Origin: Rhexocercosporidium sp. MPI-PUGE-AT-0058
Taxonomy: Eukaryota; Ascomycota; Leotiomycetes; Helotiales
Reading direction: 5' to 3'
Assembly: GCA_020746875.1 (NCBI GenBank)
Contig: JAGTJL010000001.1
Location: forward strand, 2,976,001-3,040,000
Length of the DNA: 64,000 nucleotides
Part shown: in pieces, positions 1-11,307 of the stretch
Position numbering within the stretch: position 1 is the stretch's first letter
Layout: each line of letters opens with the position of its first letter
The notes under the pieces: generated by a model
The model's database searches: none
Seen by the model: the letters and a program-made list of their open reading frames with translations, nothing else
Told to the model about the DNA's origin: nothing
Translations under genes and position numbers: made by a program

Positions 1-236
1 AGGAAGCATCCATTTGGACTTTGGTGTACAAGGTCTTTCTAGAATGTTGTCTACAGTGGTAGGAAAATTGGATAATTCTGATACAGATAATTCTCGCTTC
101 CCGCCAAAAGAAAAACAAACCAAGCAACAGACTCCACACCTCAGCAAGACCTTGAAGTTAGAAATACAAAAATACCAGAATCGGACAACATGCTTTTATG
201 GAGCGCCCACAGAGCCTTCATCTGAGAGAGGGCAAC

Positions 237-2986
237 CTACCCAAGCAACTTCATAATATCCCCCATCCTAGTAGTCTTCCCCTTCCCACCCTTCGCCTTC
301 TCCTGAAACGCCTTCCCAACCAACAGCCTCTTCTCAGCCTGAATATCCAAGACCCTCTCCTCAATGCTATCCTCCATAACCAGTCTCCACACCGTACATG
401 GCCTCGTCTGACCCAGCCTATGCACCCGATCAACAGCCTGGTCTTCAATAGCAGGCGCCCACCAACTATCAGCTAATATCACAGTATCCGCAGCCACGAG
501 ATTCAAGCCCACGCTGCACACCGCTAGACTAGCTAGTAAGATCCGACAGTCCGGATCGCTTTCTAAGGATGCCATACCTTTGTCTCGGATAGGGGCCGAC
601 ATACTACCGTCGATGCGGGCGAATTTCATACCGGCCTCAAGAAGTTGCGTCTGGATGATATCGAGGAAAGATGTCCATTGCGAGAAGATGACGACTTTTG
701 ATTTCGGGTCTCGTCGTGAAGCGGTGAGGATACTCATCAGTGCTTCAGTCTTGCTGCTTTTAGTATCGATATCAATGTTTGCGTCTGGGATCGCGGGCTC
801 CTCGACAGCGGGGTGCACGAGACTTTCTTTGTCTTTGAGCTCGGCGCGGCACAGGGGGCATTTATGCTGGATTTCGATGGTGCGCTCGATGCATTCGCTA
901 CCGAAGACGTGTTTGCATGCTGTGATTACGGGATTGTGCAGGTCGTCGAGACAGATAGGACATTCTTCGTGTGAGTCGATCGTTAGTTGCAGGAGAGCTT
1001 GTAGGGCGGCGCAGTTCTCTTTTGTTAGCGCGACGACCTCGTCGTTTTCGAGGAGCGCGAGGAGGTCCGTTACGCGAGTGCCGCAGAGTTTCCAGTGGCA
1101 GCATACTTGGCGCATGCGTAGCAAAACTTCTAGGACGTGGCGGTAGACGTTCTGGCCTGGCTTTCCGGCTTGCAGTTTCTGCGCCATGCCTTTAGCTTCG
1201 GCTTGGAGGGCGTCATATTTCTCGCGCTCATCTTTGCGGAAGGCGATGCGGTGCACGTATTCGGAGAGTTCGGGGAGCTTGAGATCGACAAAATTCATGT
1301 CTTTCTTGCGCCGGAGGCACATCGTTCGCATGATGCTGTGGAGAATTAGGTCGGCGTTACGGTCGCCTAGACCCAGTGGGCGGGTGAGGATTGCGTTGAA
1401 GAGCTCGAGGCGCTCGAGGCCGCCGGTTATGCCCAGGAATTTGAGCATGGAGTAGAGATCTTTGATTGTGTTGACGATGGGTGTACCGGTTAGTACCCAA
1501 CGGCATTTTGCCAGGCAGGCTGTTGCTGCGATGGCAGATTTGGTGCCAGGATTTCGGATGGTATGGCCCTCGTCTAAAACGATGCGTGTCCAGTTCATGG
1601 AGAAGATGCCTTCCTTGCGAGGAAGCTTCTCGGGGGTCTTGGTACTTCGGGGGAGGTACTCGGTGCTCAGCGTGCCATAGGTAGTGATAACGACGTCGTA
1701 TTCGGAGAAATCTTTGAAGTTCATGCGTTTGCGGCCACTGCCGTGATATGTGAGGACCTTCATGTTGCGCTCTTTCTTGACGTGTCTTTCGATCTGCTGA
1801 GCCCAGTTGGACATTACACTGACAGGTGCAATGATCAAGGTAGAGCCAGGACCACCTTCAAGAATCGTGCTAATGACTTGGAGAGTCTTTCCCAGACCCA
1901 TATCATCGGCAAGAATACCCCCTCTGGCTAGAGCTGGCGCTTGAGATGTAACGTACTGAGTAGCAATATTTTGGAATGCGTTTGGACGAGTGCCATGTCT
2001 CTTCCATAGTTGCACAATATCAGTCGATCCGGCAGCAGGTAGAGTTGGATTCTCCTTCTCCAACATCCAAGCTAGGCCTTGACGCTGATATGGAAGAAGA
2101 GTCGAGATGAGATCTTCAGGCTGTTCAGCCATTGGCATCTTGGACAAAGCATCTTCGCCCTGTCCCCAAGCCTCAACCAACTTCTCAACATCACGAGGCT
2201 TGAATCGCTCACTATGTGCCATGAAATGCTGGATGTCGATTTCTGGCTCAGCTTCAGGTTGGCTGCTTGACGATTGTGAGCTCTGGAAACCCATTTGCTG
2301 TCTCTTTGGGGGTGCCACAGGCGCAGTTGGCTTCTTCGGTGCGGCGATGCCTTGTTTCTTAATGGGCACTCGCTTGGCTTTCATGTTGTCTTCAAGGAGC
2401 TTACGAGCGACTGGATCGCCAGGACCGAAGACTCTAAGACGAATGGGACAGTCCCACTGGCCTTTCTCTCCAGCGAGAATGCCCTCTAGTACAATAGCTC
2501 TTGAGTCCTATCATGCTCCTGTCAGCAAACTCTTCCATCAAGTACCATAGCCAGAAAACTGACCATAAAACCTGCGAGCTTCGAAGCCAAATCCCTGGGA
2601 AGATGACCAATTTGCGTTCCCTGCACATTATTGATACGAATAGCATTCGAATCGTAGGGGTTCCCCGGCTCTCTTTGAATCATAACCTGCTCTCCAGGCG
2701 TAGCATAACCGTTGTAATATCTCACACCCACGATCTTGCCATCGATAGCACCGACACATACCCAGCCAAAACCATCATCAGGATCCTGACTCAAATCAAT
2801 AATCTCCTCTTCTTCATCGACTTCAGTTCCCCAGGCATCGCGCGATAAGGACTGACTTGCTCGCGGTTGCGATCCTGGTGTGGAGTTTGTGGATGTACGC
2901 GCCTGTTTGCGCTGTGGGGCTAGGTTCTCATCTTCTGATGCGGAGCCCGTGAGGTCAACCCACGATGAGACGCGCTTCCTCGACAT
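237..2986 (-). CDS. HIRAN-SNF2-RING helicase/E3 ligase, Rad5/HLTF-like
   Basis: Two exons, 2564-2986 and 237-2507, with a 56-nt intron (donor GTCAGT, acceptor TAG), give about 897 residues. Exon 1 carries a HIRAN domain (roughly residues 60-165), the module that binds 3' DNA ends in HLTF and Rad5. Then come a SNF2 ATPase core with Walker A DDMGLGKT near residue 340 and a DEGH box near 450, a C3HC4 RING beginning CPICLDDL near 655, and a C-terminal helicase lobe with [11 protein letters not shown]. In this family the ATPase remodels stalled forks and the RING, with an E2, polyubiquitinates PCNA. The protein is shorter than yeast Rad5 (about 1170 residues) and lacks its long N-terminal extension, so a SMARCA3-like paralogue is as likely as the orthologue. 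The start at 2986 gives MSRKR and precedes the HIRAN domain cleanly. Confidence 0.9.
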
Positions 2987-3641
2987 CTTGGAGGATGCTT
3001 TAGAGAGTCGTTAAGGGATTTATTTGTTCGGAAGAAAGGGACTGGTGGACGCGTCGCAATGTTTTGATGATCTGTAACACACCGCGTGGGGGAGCTGGAT
3101 CCGGGAGCTCGGGTCGCTTCCGCCAGGTGGGTTGGCGGAACGTTGGTCTGATTTTATCTCCGATGCAAGGGCCTTACTCCTTCAATTCAATCATTATGGT
3201 TGATTGTACAAATTCAGTAAAATGGAGTTATTGGGTTTTGAACTTCAGCTTGAATACTACAGTCTCAGCAAATTCGTAAATTAGATATTTCTTTCCTTTG
3301 TCTATCAACTCCCGATTCCTTTGAGTTCAACTTCATTTCAATTCCCCAACCGAATGATCCAATTGCTGCTATTTTCTGCTTGCATCTGTTGTTTCCATGA
3401 CCTTTATATTTCCCAGCTTGCAACAAAGAACATTCACTGCTACTTAAGAGACGGTTCGTCTTCTGATTCTGCTCAAATATTCTCGCCGAAATATAATTGC
3501 AGATTAGAGAAAGCAAAGGCATATCACTCATTCTGACAAAGCCTCGCAAATGCATTGCTTTGAGTCGTGATTTCCTCCGGCAGGTAATGTGCAACTAGGA
3601 TCAGGCCATGAAGTCGTCAAGTCATTCAATGCCGCCCTGGA
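2987..3641. other. intergenic, helicase promoter side
   Basis: This separates the helicase start (minus strand) from the stop of the zinc-cluster regulator (also minus). It should hold the helicase promoter and the regulator's 3' UTR. I see no convincing coding frame, RNA gene or repeat; the short frames here have no recognisable protein features. Confidence 0.5.
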
Positions 3642-5772
3642 TCACCACACCAGAGTGATACACCTCTCTCTGGTCTCCAAGTTATCTGGCGAGATCCTCT
3701 GATGACAGACAAGTTCCGCCCCTCTCCCAAACTCATTCTCCGTCGCTTTCTCTCCATCGTTGTTCTTCATATTGAACCCTACCTCCGAGGGTCGTATTCT
3801 ACACCACTCCGGGATGACATCTCCACCAGCGTATTCTTCTTCCAGCTCCTGGATCCACCTCACGACCTTCCCCGCCAACTGACTATCCCAGAACCCCTCC
3901 CGTCGAGGCTGACCGAGCAACAAATTAACGATTTCAGTCCTCACGGAAGTGACACGGCACTTGAAACCCGCGATATACAAAGGGATGTTTAAGCCGAAAT
4001 CGAGAGTGAAATTGGTGGATTCTCCATGTCGAAACGCTGCGAGTAGTTTCGTGGATAAGGCGACGATTTCCTTGAGTTCGGCTGTGTAGAGATCCGGCAA
4101 CATCACATCGTCAAGATATGTCTTGATACAGACGTAGCAGATCTTGAAATGCATCCGTAGCATCATCGAACCCACAGTCTCTGCCATGTTATGCCGGCTC
4201 ATCGTGTTCTCGAATGAATAGTGCCATTGCAAGAGCTCGGCCATATGAGTCTCCCTGGATTCAGCTGCCTCGCCTGATTCAGCGATGAGATCTCGAACAA
4301 AGCCGAACTCTGCACCAAATTCTGCTGTATTAGACGATGTTGGCTCGTCCCCGGGTTTTGGAGGGCCTGTTTCCCAGCCTCTAGCCTTTGCGTGGTGGTT
4401 CCAACTCAGAATCTCGGGCGGATAGGCTCCGATCCGTTCTATTGCTTCGCTCTGTGGCTCTTCCACTGTTGGTCTAGTGCTCTGGTAAGCATTCTGTGGT
4501 GTCGTGTTTTTCTCCTTAGCCAGACGAGTTGCGATTCTATGTTCTATTTCGGTGTGTTTGTGGTACGTATCTGGCCAGGTTGCTGCTACATACAGATAAT
4601 GTTCCATTTGTCTGAAGATGAGCTCGAGGTACACTCTCGCGTGTGTCAGACTATCGAAGACGGAAGGCATTCCTCGCAAGACCATCGACAGCTGTTTCCT
4701 CCGGATCTGGTGTGCATCGTCCTCGTCGGTGTACGCATATCCTGTGGATATCTCGAGGCGACCAAATGTGGTCACCAAGTCATCTTCAACAACGTGCTTA
4801 TTTGGCGACGCATAAGAGAGGATGTAGTCGTCTCCGTAGGCCTTCTTCCATTCATGGAGCATCTCGATGCCGGTACGGATCTGGCCATGGGCAAGTGGGA
4901 TATTGCCATGAAAAGCTTCAAAGCAACCGATCACAAGACAGGTTATGAGGGTCGTTCTCAAGTCTTGCCTACCACTAGACAGTGCCTGTCTCATGCCCCG
5001 AATGGCTTTAGTGTATTGTTCTATGGCAACTTGATGGTGAACGCCAAGATTTGTAACGCTGTCACCCAGATCAAGTGACATCTTCCTGAAATTGTCAAGT
5101 GTCATCGATGTTTGGTGTAAAGCAGCAATGGCAATGACTGTATGACGAATCGACGGTACATGGCATGCTTGCAGTACTAATCTGCGCCTAAAGTTGAGGT
5201 CAGCTATTGATTTTCGCATAACTTGTACACAGCTCCGACAGAATGCACTTACCAAGTATCCGAATCAAAATACGGCGCGATTTGCATAGCAGTCTTTTCC
5301 TGAAACAAGTTGAAATACCGCGACTCAGTCTCATCATCGAACTGCAGTGTCACAAGCTCCATTGGAATTGATGGATTTCGCGTCGCGGCAGCTATATGCC
5401 GCCATCTCGACTGAGCAGCTGGAACAGGATCATAAGAAGTGACCACGGCACCCGAGACGGATTTTGGAGCAAGAGGTTTAGCAACCACTGCCCTTCTGTC
5501 TTCACCACATTTTTGCCTCGGGGGTTTTGTTGCGGCATAACCATCACATTTGACTCCGAAGCCCTCACAGCGGGCACAAAAAGGTTTTCTTTCATCGCAT
5601 TTGACTTTGCGGAATCTAAAAAACACACGGTCAGATCAGATGTCGTCTCCTAGTTCAAAAATTGACCAAACATCTCCACTTACTTGCAAGTCACACAACC
5701 AGTCTTCGCACGAGGAGCCGACCGCCTGGTCCGCTTGACCCTGACCTTCTCCTTCTCGGGTTCCTTCTCCAT
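3642..5772 (-). CDS. Zn2Cys6 fungal transcription factor
   Basis: Three exons, 5684-5772, 5253-5615 and 3642-5187, with introns of 68 and 65 nt, encode about 665 residues. The first intron falls inside the DNA-binding domain. Splicing TGCAA to ATTCCGC restores a full binuclear zinc cluster with Cys at 26, 29, 36, 43, 46 and 53 (spacing 2-6-6-2-6), preceded by a basic RVKRTRR stretch. The second junction (TG to G) restores a conserved W-RRLVLQACH segment. The remainder is an alpha-helical regulatory region of the kind common in fungal C6 regulators, with ALHQTSM, YTKAIRGMRQAL and LITCLVIGCFEAFHGN. The target genes cannot be inferred; no metabolic cluster lies next to it. The ATG at 5772 is the only one that keeps the basic arm and the first two cysteines. 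Confidence 0.88.
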
Positions 5773-6954
5773 GATTCACACACGCAATTGTACAGCTAGA
5801 CACTACGAAAAGGGTTCCTTTCCCAGACTCGAAAGGAGAAGGTCTGTCGGCAGTCGTATACTTGTACCATTCGGCACGCCGCATTTTATGGTCCTTGCTT
5901 AAAATCCCTGTCCGGCTTACGAATTTCGTCTCCTGATTTGCCGGCAGGATCCTACAGGAAGCCAAGACCCTGCGCAGATGAACCCAATCTTCCGGTTTTT
6001 GTGTGCATTGGAAAGATGGGGTAAGAAACAATTGAGTAAACTGTATGGGGTGCCTCTGTTTGAATTGCGAGGTTTTTTACCTCAAAAAGTAGATTTTCCC
6101 AGTATTAGAGATAATGGATTTTAAGGACATCTACAGACGGTAATGGAGGATTTCGTGCATGAACGGCTGCTTTTCTATTTTGGAGGAGACTGTGCCGCAA
6201 AGGAACAGCACGCTTTTCTATCAAGCCTTCGAATCTCGTTCTTTTCGATCCAATCAGACCCTGCGTCTCAACCACAGTACCTCCTTCGATGGAATAACGG
6301 CCGCAATTCCCACCCGAAAAATGGGCGTCCTCAGGAAACTCTGCGGAGGATCCCCAAGCTGTGAATGATGCATCTTCAAGGGCTAGTTAACATCAAACGA
6401 AATGCACAGCCACAAATTTTTATTGTTCCACAACATGCCAAGCGAGCAAGCCACTCCACTCCACTTCACACCACTATCCCACTTACACCCCCTGTCTTGT
6501 CGCAGCAAGCCACAATATAAATTCCTGTTTCTGGCGCATCACTTTCGTCATCGGTTGGAGATCTTGCTTGATATTGCTTGTCCCAACGCCGAAATTCAAA
6601 AACGGAACCAAGACCAAGAACAAGACCCTGTATTGGAGATCTGTGAATGAATGGCCTGATGATAAGATAAGTTTGTATATGTGGCTGCGTCTGTTCAATC
6701 TTTTTATATTTCTGGATTCTACATTGCCTCACTTTACTTTGCGCGTCATTTTCATTTAGCGCTATTATTATACACTGTTCAGTTGTTCGCGATATACCCA
6801 TTTGAAGCTTTATTCCACAGCTTTATTCCACACATCATCATACTTTCTGCTCTTTGAACTTGCGACTTTCAAGTTCAGATTTGTCATTCAGCAAGGGCTA
6901 CTCTGAAGCAAAGACAGACAGCAGACGTTATCGTCTGGAGAATATCTGCCCAAA
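5773..6954. other. intergenic, divergent promoter region
   Basis: This lies between the divergently read zinc-cluster regulator (minus) and the Pmp3-like gene (plus), so it should contain both promoters. The right half is A+T-rich and pyrimidine-rich on the plus strand. The short open frames here show no domain, signal peptide or codon pattern that would support a gene. Confidence 0.45.
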
Positions 6955-7508
6955 ATGGCTATAATGGAACGTCTTCTAATCTTCACAATCAACATCTTCT
7001 GTTTGTCATCCTCCCCTCTACACCTCTTCCATTCCCTCGCCACAAATCCTAAACCCCCTCCCCTAATTCCGTCTCTAACTACTAACACCCTACCCCCAAA
7101 GTCCCGCCCCTCTCCGTCCTCCTCGTCGCCGGTCCCGGAACCGACTGTCTCATCAACACACTGCTCTTCATAGCAGGCGTCATCCCAGGCCACATCCACG
7201 GCTTCTACATAACATGCACGTATTTCCATCGGAAGCATAAGGTGAAGAGGGGTCGGTACCCGGGGGGAAGGAGGGCGGGGATATATAGCGAGAGGGTGCT
7301 GAATGGGGGCGCTAGTGCGGGGAGGGTTGGGGATTTGTGGAGGGGGGAGAGAGTGAAGGAGGAGGAGAGGGAGATGGAGAGAGCGAGGAGGAGGGAGGGG
7401 AAGAGGGGGAGTGGTTTTGGGAGTTCGAGGGGACCACAGATGCGGGGGCAGGAGAGTGTGGATGGAAGTGCTAGTGGAAGTGTAGAGAAGACGTGGTGGA
7501 GGCACTAG
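6955..7508 (+). CDS. Pmp3/UPF0057-family small membrane protein with long charged tail
   Basis: Two exons, 6955-7000 and 7102-7508, encode about 150 residues. The 101-nt intron starts GTTTGT and has a perfect TACTAAC branch site before the AG at 7100-7101. Splicing (TTC T to TC CCG) joins MAIMERLLIFTINIFF to PPLSVLLVAGPGTDCLINTL, then LLFIAGVIPGHIHGFYI. This is the Pmp3 (RCI2/proteolipid 3) pattern: two hydrophobic helices joined by a PP-containing turn, a G-x-x-D/C-x-x-N motif and a PGxxHxxYI end. In yeast and plants such proteins modulate membrane potential and cation tolerance at the plasma membrane. After the second helix comes an unusual tail of about 90 residues rich in Arg, Glu and Gly, resembling the longer Sna-type fungal relatives. 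Neither exon alone looks like a gene, so it is easily missed. Assignment to Pmp3 rests on the motif pattern, not on a search. Confidence 0.78.
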
Positions 7509-8079
7509 GCTATAAACAACTTACTGGGTATTCCTCCTTGATGTCAAGATTAACAACTCGAAATTCACAAACCACCATCATGCAATCCCGGGACCAAAAA
7601 TCATTTGTTGCAGAAGTCCGTTTCGTTCATTTCCTCATTCGTCTCCCCATCCCTCATGAAGACGATAAACTCCAGCGAAGCAGTATCTATCCCACTCAGC
7701 CCTATAGTGTCATGCGCATGCATCAATCATTTATCCACGCTGTTGTACAGAGCAAGCAAGCAACCCACTCCTCGCTCAAAAAACTAGCAAACCATTTCCT
7801 ATGCCTCGCAAAACAGATCCGGACCTAAACTCCGTGCGCAATAATATCTACACGCACCTTTGTGCGAAAAGCAAAACGAAGAAATTTTCCGAAAACTCCA
7901 TCGCATATCCAGTCCCTCCATATCGCATTAGAAAGAGATCTATTGAAAAGCATCTCGTGGGAGACATGTAGGCTTTTCTGCAGAAAGTGAAAGGAGAATC
8001 GTGCTGTCGTATCCGATTTCGAGCGCAAGACTTGTGTCATTCGCGAATTTCGAGTTCAAGACAGCTCCAAGTTCGGACT
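7509..8079. other. intergenic, convergent 3' regions
   Basis: This lies between the stop codons of the Pmp3-like gene (plus) and the histone H4 variant (minus), so it probably contains only 3' UTRs and terminators. I see no further coding signal. Confidence 0.45.
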
Positions 8080-8950
8080 TTAAGTCGTTCCTTTCTTCTT
8101 TCTTGCAGTGGAGTCGTAAGTGTCGGTGTCGAAGCCATAGATGGGACGGCCGAGGCGCTTCAAAGCAAAGACGACCTAGAAATCCATCGTCAGCCCATAT
8201 CCCCAATACTTCCTCAAGAATAGACTCGTTCTGAGAGACTTACATCCATAACGGTAACAGTCTTGCGATTCTGGTATTCGACGATCGTAACGGTCACCCG
8301 CAAAATCTAGTACCGCATATCTATCAGTTGAGTCACATGTTAATGGAGGTGAGAGTGTGCTTGCCTCTTCCAAACGCTTCTTGATTTGTGCTCTAGTCTC
8401 CTCATAGATACCGGCGGAGATACGCTTCACACCACCTCGGCGAGCAAGACGTCTGTGAGTACTTTTAGTTTGTATTTCTTCACCTTAGATCATCATGCTT
8501 TCAAGGGGAAGAAGCCATGGGCTGAATGTGGAAGGATGGTTTGAAGTACATACCGAATATCACCCTTCGCTATAACAGTCAACGATTAGCACACTGACAC
8601 CCTGTACGTTGTAAAGTGAGGTATACGTACTAACTCCCTGAATGGTGTCCTTGACATGCTTTCTATACAGAAAAGTCCAGTCAGTACTGTAAGATATCTC
8701 GCGACGCAATGCGACGCGGCATGCAAGAATGAGTTGTGTCGCAATACTGTACATACCGGTATCTCTTCGCGCCTTTGCCAGTACCCAGGCCCTTACCCCC
8801 CTTTCCCCTACCAGCAGCGAACTTTGCACCTCCTCCCATGATTCCCTTTCCGGCAACAGTAGGCCGTGGGTGTGTTATTGGTCGTGCTGTACCTCTTGAA
8901 CCCGAGGGACCAGCTTGGGATCTGATGGCGGGAGACTGGTGAGGCGCCAT
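8080..8950 (-). CDS. divergent histone H4 variant
   Basis: Six exons (8757-8950, 8631-8662, 8554-8569, 8365-8452, 8244-8306, 8080-8175) encode 162 residues; canonical H4 has 103. About 45 extra N-terminal residues precede an H4-like tail, [20 protein letters not shown]. The histone fold follows with [56 protein letters not shown] and GRPIYGF. The fold keeps the H4 order but is clearly diverged (for example [17 protein letters not shown] where H4 has IYEETRGVLKVFLENVI). Canonical H4 ends YGFGG, but here 16 residues follow YGF, including a KKK patch. In the tail the lysine-12 position is Thr, with Lys displaced by a one-residue insertion. The fourth intron uses a GC donor (GAG|GCAAGC) and exon 3 is only 16 nt. 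Intact frames across six exons argue for a functional gene. Histone H4 variants are reported in Neurospora; orthology is inference. Confidence 0.88.
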
Positions 8951-9598
8951 ATCGAGTGGCTGATGATGATGGACTGTTGTACAAAATAGAAATGGTGGAA
9001 GAAGTGGAGAAAGAAGTGGTTGTTGTACAACGCGAAAAGTTCTGCGTTTGTTGTGAGAACGTGGTTGGTGATTGTCAATATTGACTTGAAGTGAGGCTTG
9101 AGGGGATGTGATGTTGTGGTTGAATGGGAAGCGCGACGGCTACTCCCGAGCGAGGAGCGGCGTGGTGGGGTAAAAGGGAAACGCTGGGGGTTGGTGAGGT
9201 ATTTGTCTCAGCTGGTGCCTGAATAATGGAAAGCTGAACTCCCCACTACAATATCTCGAGAAATGAGTAACGAACGACAGATGAGATCAGACTTCTACGA
9301 CAAAGATGGTTGAGGCGAGTCACTTTATCATTAAGAGGAGGAAGAGAAGTTATTCTGGAGGTCTATTTATGTGATTCAAGTTACAAGTCCCGGCTAGGAG
9401 ACTCTATTATGCCCTACTACTGCGCGCTCTGCCGTCAATCAGTCATAAAACAAACAATGCCTTGTACAGTACATATGCATATGCGAGTACCCAACGAATG
9501 TGGTGGTGTTTGCCTCTCTATCGAACGCCGAAGGAATAGTCATGAAGAAAGAAAACCATGCGTTACGTGAAACTAGCTCAAAGCTAGTATTTGACCTA
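8951..9598. other. intergenic, H4-variant promoter
   Basis: This lies upstream of the H4 variant start and downstream of the Svf1-like stop; both genes are on the minus strand. It should contain the H4-variant promoter. I see no coding frame or recognisable regulatory motif that I can defend. Confidence 0.45.
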
Positions 9599-10903
9599 TC
9601 ATTCGGATATGAATGTTGCCTCTGCGTAGAGAATTCCTTCCTCGACAACCTCCTCCTCGCCAATTTTGACCTTCAATGAGATGGAGGTCTTAGGGTACTG
9701 TTCTGTGTTAGCATAATTCATGGTCCAAAGGAGGACAAAATACTCACCTGGTATATGTATGGCCTGGTGCCAACAGTTCCACCAATAATTTGCTTGACGA
9801 ATCCAGGAACTTCGGCTAAGATGTCGACTCTGTCATAATGCTCATCAATAGGACCCTCGATCAAACCCGTCACATTCTTTCCATCCTTAGTCTTTCCGTT
9901 CCACTCAAACTTGACAGCCTCAGGTGGTTGCCACCCAACCTCGGTGTCATCCTTGACCTTGCTCCAAGCCGCTGAGCATGTCGTTCCAGCCCAAACAATC
10001 TCATTCTCCTTGGCAATTCCACCAACTGTAACAACTGTAGATCCGTATGATGGAGGGGTGGTAAACTCCATCGCGATGGCAGAGTAATTCTCGCTCTGGA
10101 AATTGCAGAACTTCCACTTTGCAGCAGCGTGATGTGGTTTCATGCCTTGCAAACAGTGGATGAAGGCCGCTTTCCCCTTAAAGTCGATTGCTCCGTCTTC
10201 AGTCGTGATTGTTCCCGAGCTAGTAGCGCGTGGCCAGAAAGCGTGTCTCATTGTGCCCCATGGTGCGTTTGGATCCGTACCGAAAGTTGAGTTGCCATCC
10301 TTTCCAACATGGAAAGCTGGAGCGGTTCTAGTAACTGAGATGTTGACAACCGAAGCCTGGTTAGTCAGGGATTTGATTGTGTATGTGTTGCCATCCTCCG
10401 AAAGTTCAACAGCGAGGTTGTCAGCGTAGAAGCTGTTTTCGTCATCGCTGAAATCGATATTCGATAGTTGATCCGAGGACCAGAGATTGGGCTTGTTGGC
10501 GCTCTTTGGGTAGTAGATCTTGCAGTTAAATTGGGATGTTGTTCGCAGACCGCTTCCATGGATATTAGTACACGAATTTACATGGGGAGAGTCGGGTGAT
10601 GCATACGCAACATTGCTGTAGATGACCTGCACAAATGCAACTTGCCCGCCATCTGACATTAGGTAGAAAACCTCGGTCTCCACACATGTTGTATTCAAGT
10701 GGGACCATGTGAAGTCCTTTCTCGTAAGTTCGGTATATGGGGTAGTCTCAGTCTGCTTTGCCACCGACTGAATGGCTTCGGGACCGTATATTGGCTCGCG
10801 GGTGCCAGCGACATCAGCCAGCCTTATCACGCAGAGAAGTGGTTAGACAGCATCGGACCCGGCGGACAAGTAGAGCTTACTTTTGTTTCGCCCAGCTCAT
10901 CAT
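9599..10903 (-). CDS. svf1: Svf1-like survival factor (lipocalin-type)
   Basis: Three exons, 10881-10903, 9748-10822 and 9599-9697, with introns of 58 and 50 nt, encode about 398 residues. The first exon supplies MMSWAKQK, joining to LADVAGTREPIYGPEAI, the conserved Svf1 N-terminus. The long middle exon carries the two-lobed beta-barrel body with FTWSHLNTTCVETEVFYL, MRHAFWPRA and AAFIHCLQGMKPHHAAAKWK. The last exon restores YPKTSISLKVKIGEEEVVEEG. Yeast Svf1 promotes survival under oxidative stress and cold and acts in ceramide handling between ER and Golgi; that role is known for the family, not shown here. Two ATGs lie in tandem (10903 and 10900) and either could start translation. Confidence 0.92.
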
Positions 10904-11307
10904 CTTGAAGGATTGTGCGGGGTGTGATTTGGTGTTGTGGTTGAAGAGGATTGCGTGGTTGTAGAAATAGCAGGAGAAGGAGGGGATGGCTTTCCTCTTG
11001 AAGTTTTTGGTTGAAGCGCAACTGCAGGTCCAGTCCAGTCCAGTGAGCCTCGCCTCGCAGGGAGGCTACGTCAGCAAACCATGGGGTGTGGGCGTAGCAA
11101 GGTTGTTCCCAGCAACAAATTCATGTGCAAATAAATACCTGGACATGCTATTCTAAAAGGCTGTATCAGACAAACCGCTCCCGGGTTATCGAGTCGTGTT
11201 TTTCATTTCAAGTTCGGACCATGACTGCAAGTTGGGTTGAATTCATGCAGCCATCCGATGAGACACCACTGCAGCGATGATGCATCTTCAACAGTCTCTA
11301 CCTGACT
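10904..11307. other. intergenic, svf1 promoter
   Basis: Upstream region of svf1 and 3' region of the nitrilase-family gene, both on the minus strand. Nothing further was recognised. Confidence 0.4.

Noticed and set aside
4392..5078. 228-codon plus-strand frame with hydrophobic segments
   Set aside because: Antisense to the zinc-cluster regulator, whose frame and splice sites are well supported.
6888..7505. 205-codon minus-strand frame rich in Pro and Leu
   Set aside because: It is the antisense shadow of the Pmp3-like gene; the composition reflects the purine-rich sense strand.
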